This document shows positions 60,603-64,000 of a stretch of DNA of 64,000 nt, piece after piece. The translations under genes and the position numbers were made by a program. The notes under the pieces were generated by a model. That model was not told where the DNA came from. It worked only from the letters and a program-made list of their open reading frames with translations, and did no database searches. This stretch comes from Biostraticola tofi (GTDB lineage Bacteria; Pseudomonadota; Gammaproteobacteria; Enterobacterales; Enterobacteriaceae), in NCBI RefSeq assembly GCF_004343195.1, contig NZ_SMCR01000003.1, positions 1 through 64,000 on the forward strand, written 5' to 3'. Each line of letters begins with the position of its first letter. Position 1 is the stretch's first letter.

Positions 60603-61826
60603 TCACTCATTTTCAAGCAGATGCTGGATAAGTACACCGTTGAGCATTGCCCGCTTGACCAGCGCAAAAGCACCAATGGCTGAGCTGTGGTCGAGGGCCG
60701 AGACCACCACCGGTAGATTTTGCCGGAATTCCTTGAGCACCTGTTTGTCGATACAGCGTTGAATGGCCGGCAGGATCACTTTATGGGCTTCGGTAATTTC
60801 GCCGGCCAGTACCACCTTTTGCGGATTGAACAGGTTAATGGTCAGGGCAATCACTTTACCCAGGTAGTGGCCGACTTGCTCGATCACTTCACAAGCCAGC
60901 GGATCGCCGCGATTAGCTGCTTTACAGATGGCGCTGACGCCACAGTCGTCCAGCGTCAGCTTGCTGGGATAGCCCTGGCGCAGCAAATGGCTGACCCTTT
61001 GCTCGATGGCGCCATTAGCGGCAATGGTTTCCAGGCAGCCAAAATTGCCGCAGTGGCAGCGCTCACCAAGCGGGTCAACCTGGATATGGCCGATTTCGCC
61101 GGCGTTCCCCAGCGTGCCGAGGAAAATTTGGCCATGTACCAAGATCCCGGCGCCGGTACCGCGATGTACGCGCACCAAAATGGAGTCGGCACAATGGCGA
61201 GTTGCCCCGAAATAGTGCTCCGCCAGCGCCAGGCTGCGGATATTATGGCCGACGAAGGCATTAAGGCCGAAACGGCGATGGAGGTTTTCGGCCAGCGTCC
61301 AGTGACTGACGCTGATATGGGGCATATAACGCACCACGCCGTTATAGGGGTCTACCAGTCCCGGCAAAATCACCGAGATGGCAATCAGCTCGCGGATTTT
61401 GCGCTGACACTGATCCAGAAAACGGCTTATCGCGCCGAACAGCGCATGCTCCAGCGACTCCTGGGTTCGCTCAGGCAAGGCAAAGTTTTCTTCCGACAGC
61501 GATTTGCCGCTCAGGTCATACAGCGCAATGGTGGCGTCGTGCCGCCCGAGACGGATGCTGACCGCTTGAAAAGATCGGGTTTCGGTGACGATTGAGATGG
61601 CCCGTCGGCCACCGGTCGAGGCTTGCTGGTCAACTTCGCGGATAAGGCCCCTTTCCAGCAGTTGACGGGTGATTTTGGTGATACTGGCGGGCGCCAGCTG
61701 ACTCTGTTCGGCTATCTGAATTCGCGATATCGGCCCTGACTGGTCAATAAGGCGGTAAACCGCTGCGCTATTCAACTGTTTGACGAGGTCAACATTTCCT
61801 ATCGGGGTTTGTCCGCCTGGGCTCAT
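60603..61826 (-). CDS. nagC: NagC, N-acetylglucosamine-responsive ROK repressor
   Basis: A 407-residue ROK regulator nearly collinear with E. coli NagC: IGNVDLVKQLNSAAVYRLIDQSGPISRIQIAEQSQLAPASITKITRQLLERG (winged helix), STGGRRAIS, GEIGHIQVDPLGERCHCGNFGCLE (zinc and sugar site, about 245-268). It senses GlcNAc-6-phosphate made by uptake. Third gene of nagBAC. Confidence 0.97.
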   Translation of the reverse strand: MSPGGQTPIGNVDLVKQLNSAAVYRLIDQSGPISRIQIAEQSQLAPASITKITRQLLERGLIREVDQQASTGGRRAISIVTETRSFQAVSIRLGRHDATIALYDLSGKSLSEENFALPERTQESLEHALFGAISRFLDQCQRKIRELIAISVILPGLVDPYNGVVRYMPHISVSHWTLAENLHRRFGLNAFVGHNIRSLALAEHYFGATRHCADSILVRVHRGTGAGILVHGQIFLGTLGNAGEIGHIQVDPLGERCHCGNFGCLETIAANGAIEQRVSHLLRQGYPSKLTLDDCGVSAICKAANRGDPLACEVIEQVGHYLGKVIALTINLFNPQKVVLAGEITEAHKVILPAIQRCIDKQVLKEFRQNLPVVVSALDHSSAIGAFALVKRAMLNGVLIQHLLENE

Positions 61827-61847
61827 GAATAAATTACTCGCTAATCG

Positions 61848-62993
61848 CTAGACGACATTACCGTTGACGATGGTTTTAGTGATGTTGTAATCGCGGTCAA
61901 AAGCCGTCAAATTGGCGGTTTTTCCCACGGAAAGGCTGCCCAACTGCGTGTCCACGGCGATTGCCTGCGCCGGATAGAGTGTCGCCATGCGCAGTGCTTC
62001 ATCCAGCGGAATGCCGATGAATTCTACGCTGTTACGCACCGCCTCGATCATGGTCAGTGAAGAACCGCTAAGGGTGCCGGCCTCGTCTACGCACAGTCCG
62101 TCGCGATAGTATATGGTCTTGCCGGCGAAAATGAACTGATCTATCGCATTATCCGCCCCGGCAGGCGCGGTAGCGTCAGTGACCAGCACCAGCTTGTCGC
62201 CCTTTAGACGCTTGGCATTGCGTACATTGGCCCAGTTAACGTGCAGACCGTCGGCGATGATGCCGCAGTAAACCTCTGGCGCGTCAAAGATGGCGCCCAT
62301 CAGGCCGGGTTCGCGCCCGGTCAGCGGCGGCATGGCGTTAAAAAGATGGGTGGCGAAGCGAATACCGGCGGCAAATCCGGCCTTGGCCTGATCATAAGTC
62401 GCAAATGAATGACCCGCGGAGACGACAATGCCGGCCTGGGCCAGGCGCCGTATGGTTTCGGCATCAACCTGTTCCGGCGCCAGCGTTATCTTGGTGATGA
62501 CATCCGCGTTAGCGCACAGGAAATCCATTATCTCCGGTTCAGGCCGACGCATCAGATGCTCATCATGGGTGCCTTTCTTAACCGGGTTCAGCCAGGGACC
62601 TTCCAGATGCAGTCCCAGAGCCTGATGGCTGTTCTGCGCCAGGTAGGCGCGCATGACTTCAACCGCGCGGCACATGAATTCGTCGGTACTGGTAATCAGC
62701 GTCGGCAGAAAACTGGTGCAGCCGGATTTCTGGTTGGCGCGCTGCATGACTTCCAGCGTATGGACCGACAGCGCCTGCAGGCTGTCGTTGAACTGTACAC
62801 CGCCGCAGCCGTTCAGCTGCAGGTCGATAAAGCCGGGCGCCAGTACCGCACCCGCCAGATCATGCTGCTCGATGCCGGCCGGCAGGGAAGCTTCTGGACA
62901 CACCGCTTTGATTTTGCCGTCATCCAGGACAACCGCATGACCGGACAATACCTGGTAGCCGGTATGAACCCGGCCATTAACTAATGCGAACAT
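61848..62993 (-). CDS. nagA: NagA, N-acetylglucosamine-6-phosphate deacetylase
   Basis: A 381-residue amidohydrolase removing acetate from GlcNAc-6-P. Metal/active-site blocks: [32 protein letters not shown] (metal Glu), [13 protein letters not shown] (His), [10 protein letters not shown] (His) and [10 protein letters not shown] with catalytic Asp near 273. E. coli NagA can also deacetylate GalNAc-6-P in place of AgaA, which is relevant since the aga-type operon here lacks agaA. Confidence 0.97.
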   Translation of the reverse strand: MFALVNGRVHTGYQVLSGHAVVLDDGKIKAVCPEASLPAGIEQHDLAGAVLAPGFIDLQLNGCGGVQFNDSLQALSVHTLEVMQRANQKSGCTSFLPTLITSTDEFMCRAVEVMRAYLAQNSHQALGLHLEGPWLNPVKKGTHDEHLMRRPEPEIMDFLCANADVITKITLAPEQVDAETIRRLAQAGIVVSAGHSFATYDQAKAGFAAGIRFATHLFNAMPPLTGREPGLMGAIFDAPEVYCGIIADGLHVNWANVRNAKRLKGDKLVLVTDATAPAGADNAIDQFIFAGKTIYYRDGLCVDEAGTLSGSSLTMIEAVRNSVEFIGIPLDEALRMATLYPAQAIAVDTQLGSLSVGKTANLTAFDRDYNITKTIVNGNVV

Positions 62994-63010
62994 TTTATGC
63001 TCCCGGTTTA

Positions 63011-63811
63011 TTACTGTTTCTCTACGCTTTCCATTTCCAGTTCGCGGAAATACCTGACAGTTTTCACTTTCAGTTCCGAAGTTGAAGGTTCATCGCATAC
63101 CATAATGGCCTTGGCATGGAGCTGCAGGCAACTGATGGTCCACATATGATTGACATTACCTTCTACAGCGGCCTGTAAGGCAAGCGCTTTATTGTGACCG
63201 ATAACCAGAATCATCACTTCTTCAGCGTCTAGCAGCGTGCCGACGCCCACGGTCAGGGCATAGCGCGGAACCTGCTCGATATCATTATCGAAGAAACGCG
63301 AGTTCGCCCGCCGGGTTTCCTGGGTAAGGGTTTTGATACGGGTGCGGGAGGCAAGTGAAGAGCCCGGTTCATTGAAGGCAATATGCCCATCGTTACCTAC
63401 ACCGCCCATAAACAAATTGATTTTACCGTAGGATTTGATTTTTTCTTCGTAACGACGGCATTCAGCATCGATGTCCGGCGCATTGCCGTTCAGCAGATTT
63501 ATATTTTCAGGCGGGATATCCACATGGTTGAAAAAGTTACTATACATAAAGGTGTAGTAGCTTTCGGGATGTTCAGTCGGCAGGCCGACATATTCGTCCA
63601 TATTGAAGGTGACGACATGTTTAAAGCTGACCTGGCCTGATTTGTGCATCTCAATAAGCGCCTTGTAGGCTTCAAGCGGGGTGCTGCCGGTAGGCAGGCC
63701 CAGGATAAACGGCTTATCGGCAGTGGGATGGAAAGCATTAATGCGATCGACGATGTGGCGTGCTGCCCACTGGCCGACATTGGCCGCAGTGTTTAAAGGT
63801 ATGAGTCTCAT
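63011..63811 (-). CDS. nagB: NagB, glucosamine-6-phosphate deaminase
   Basis: A 266-residue enzyme converting glucosamine-6-P to fructose-6-P and ammonia. I start at [20 protein letters not shown] after AGAGG; the 24 open codons before it are not in the family. Catalytic Asp72 lies in [33 protein letters not shown] has the His and Glu of the acid-base site. Length equals E. coli. Confidence 0.97.
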   Translation of the reverse strand: MRLIPLNTAANVGQWAARHIVDRINAFHPTADKPFILGLPTGSTPLEAYKALIEMHKSGQVSFKHVVTFNMDEYVGLPTEHPESYYTFMYSNFFNHVDIPPENINLLNGNAPDIDAECRRYEEKIKSYGKINLFMGGVGNDGHIAFNEPGSSLASRTRIKTLTQETRRANSRFFDNDIEQVPRYALTVGVGTLLDAEEVMILVIGHNKALALQAAVEGNVNHMWTISCLQLHAKAIMVCDEPSTSELKVKTVRYFRELEMESVEKQ

Positions 63812-63929
63812 GGCTAGCCTCTTTGGTAGATGGGGCGCAGATCCCTGCAAATCAGTATAACGCTCAACGTTATTCCACTCCATCAGTGGGTAGATAGCGC
63901 ATGGACCGTTAGGGATTGCTGTAAAAAGA

Positions 63930-63949
63930 TTATTTGCTTTGAAAAATAA
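63930..63949. promoter_or_regulatory. NagC-like operator upstream of nagB
   Basis: TTATTTGCTTTGAAAAATAA has TTATTT and AAATAA ends in dyad, as in NagC sites. It lies 119 bases before the nagB ATG, where in E. coli NagC boxes between nagE and nagB form a repression loop. The partner nagE lies beyond the window, if present. Confidence 0.65.
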
Positions 63950-64000
63950 GTTTGACTTAAAAGCTAGAATAAGTCACAAATTCACCGGATTCAAGTTTAA

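Noticed and set aside
60720-61595. A 291-codon plus-strand frame opposite nagC
   Set aside because: nagC is nearly collinear with E. coli; the opposite frame has no motif.

Overview
The window looks like the chromosome of an enterobacterium (Enterobacterales). From about 31.3 kb onward its gene order is close to the E. coli lip–mrd–leuS–glt–lnt–miaB–tRNA–asnB–nag region, and the proteins resemble E. coli orthologues along their whole length. Transposase and integrase wrecks and the absence of some expected genes (cobC, nagD, one glnX copy) suggest a genome under reduction, perhaps a Sodalis-like lineage. That assignment is inference.

Layout. 1-1.7 kb: the end of an IS3-type element, ybcJ, folD and tRNA-Arg(UCU) (argU). 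1.7-7.8 kb: an accessory region. argU carries a 2.6-kb decayed integrative element bounded by repeats of the tRNA 3' end. Its cargo is a membrane acyltransferase and a LexA-boxed UmuD'/HumD-like gene. A second broken integrase lies in tandem, followed by small secreted-protein genes, an IS256-type transposase wreck and a decayed lipoprotein gene.

7.8-24.4 kb: two linked catabolic loci. The first is a CUT1 sugar ABC transporter whose ATPase is co-transcribed with a creatinase-like M24 protein, an MlrC-type M81 metallopeptidase and a ROK repressor, divergently from the binding protein and permeases. The second is a PTS-independent galactosamine/tagatose locus: a DeoR-family repressor, KbaZ, AgaS, KbaY, a BadF-type sugar kinase, a DMT permease and a secreted GH27 glycosidase. 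No GalNAc-6-P deacetylase lies in this operon, but nagA is in the same window and could fill the role.

24.7-31.5 kb: amiD, a small OB-fold protein, a cspA-type gene with a cold-box leader, yedD, lpxP, ydiY, cspE and tatE. Several of these are cold-linked. 31.7-45.3 kb: lipA, lipB, ybeD, dacA, rlpA, mrdB, mrdA, rlmH, rsfS, nadD, holA, lptE and leuS (lipoylation, cell-wall elongation, ribosome silencing, NAD, LPS export), all on the minus strand. 45.6-57.7 kb: ybeL; gltIJKL with a SroC-like RNA in the gltI-gltJ gap and NtrC-type dyads upstream of gltI; a PNPOx-family gene; lnt, corC, ybeY, ybeZ, miaB; and ubiF on the plus strand. 57.8-63.8 kb: a six-tRNA operon (Met-Leu-Gln-Gln-Met-Gln), asnB, nagC, nagA and nagB, with a NagC-like operator at the window edge.

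No CRISPR array, rRNA or recognisable anti-phage defence system was seen. The best candidates for something not yet described are the ROK/MlrC/creatinase-like/ABC cluster beside the GalNAc-type operon with an unusual GH27 enzyme, and the orphan UmuD'-like cargo of the argU element.
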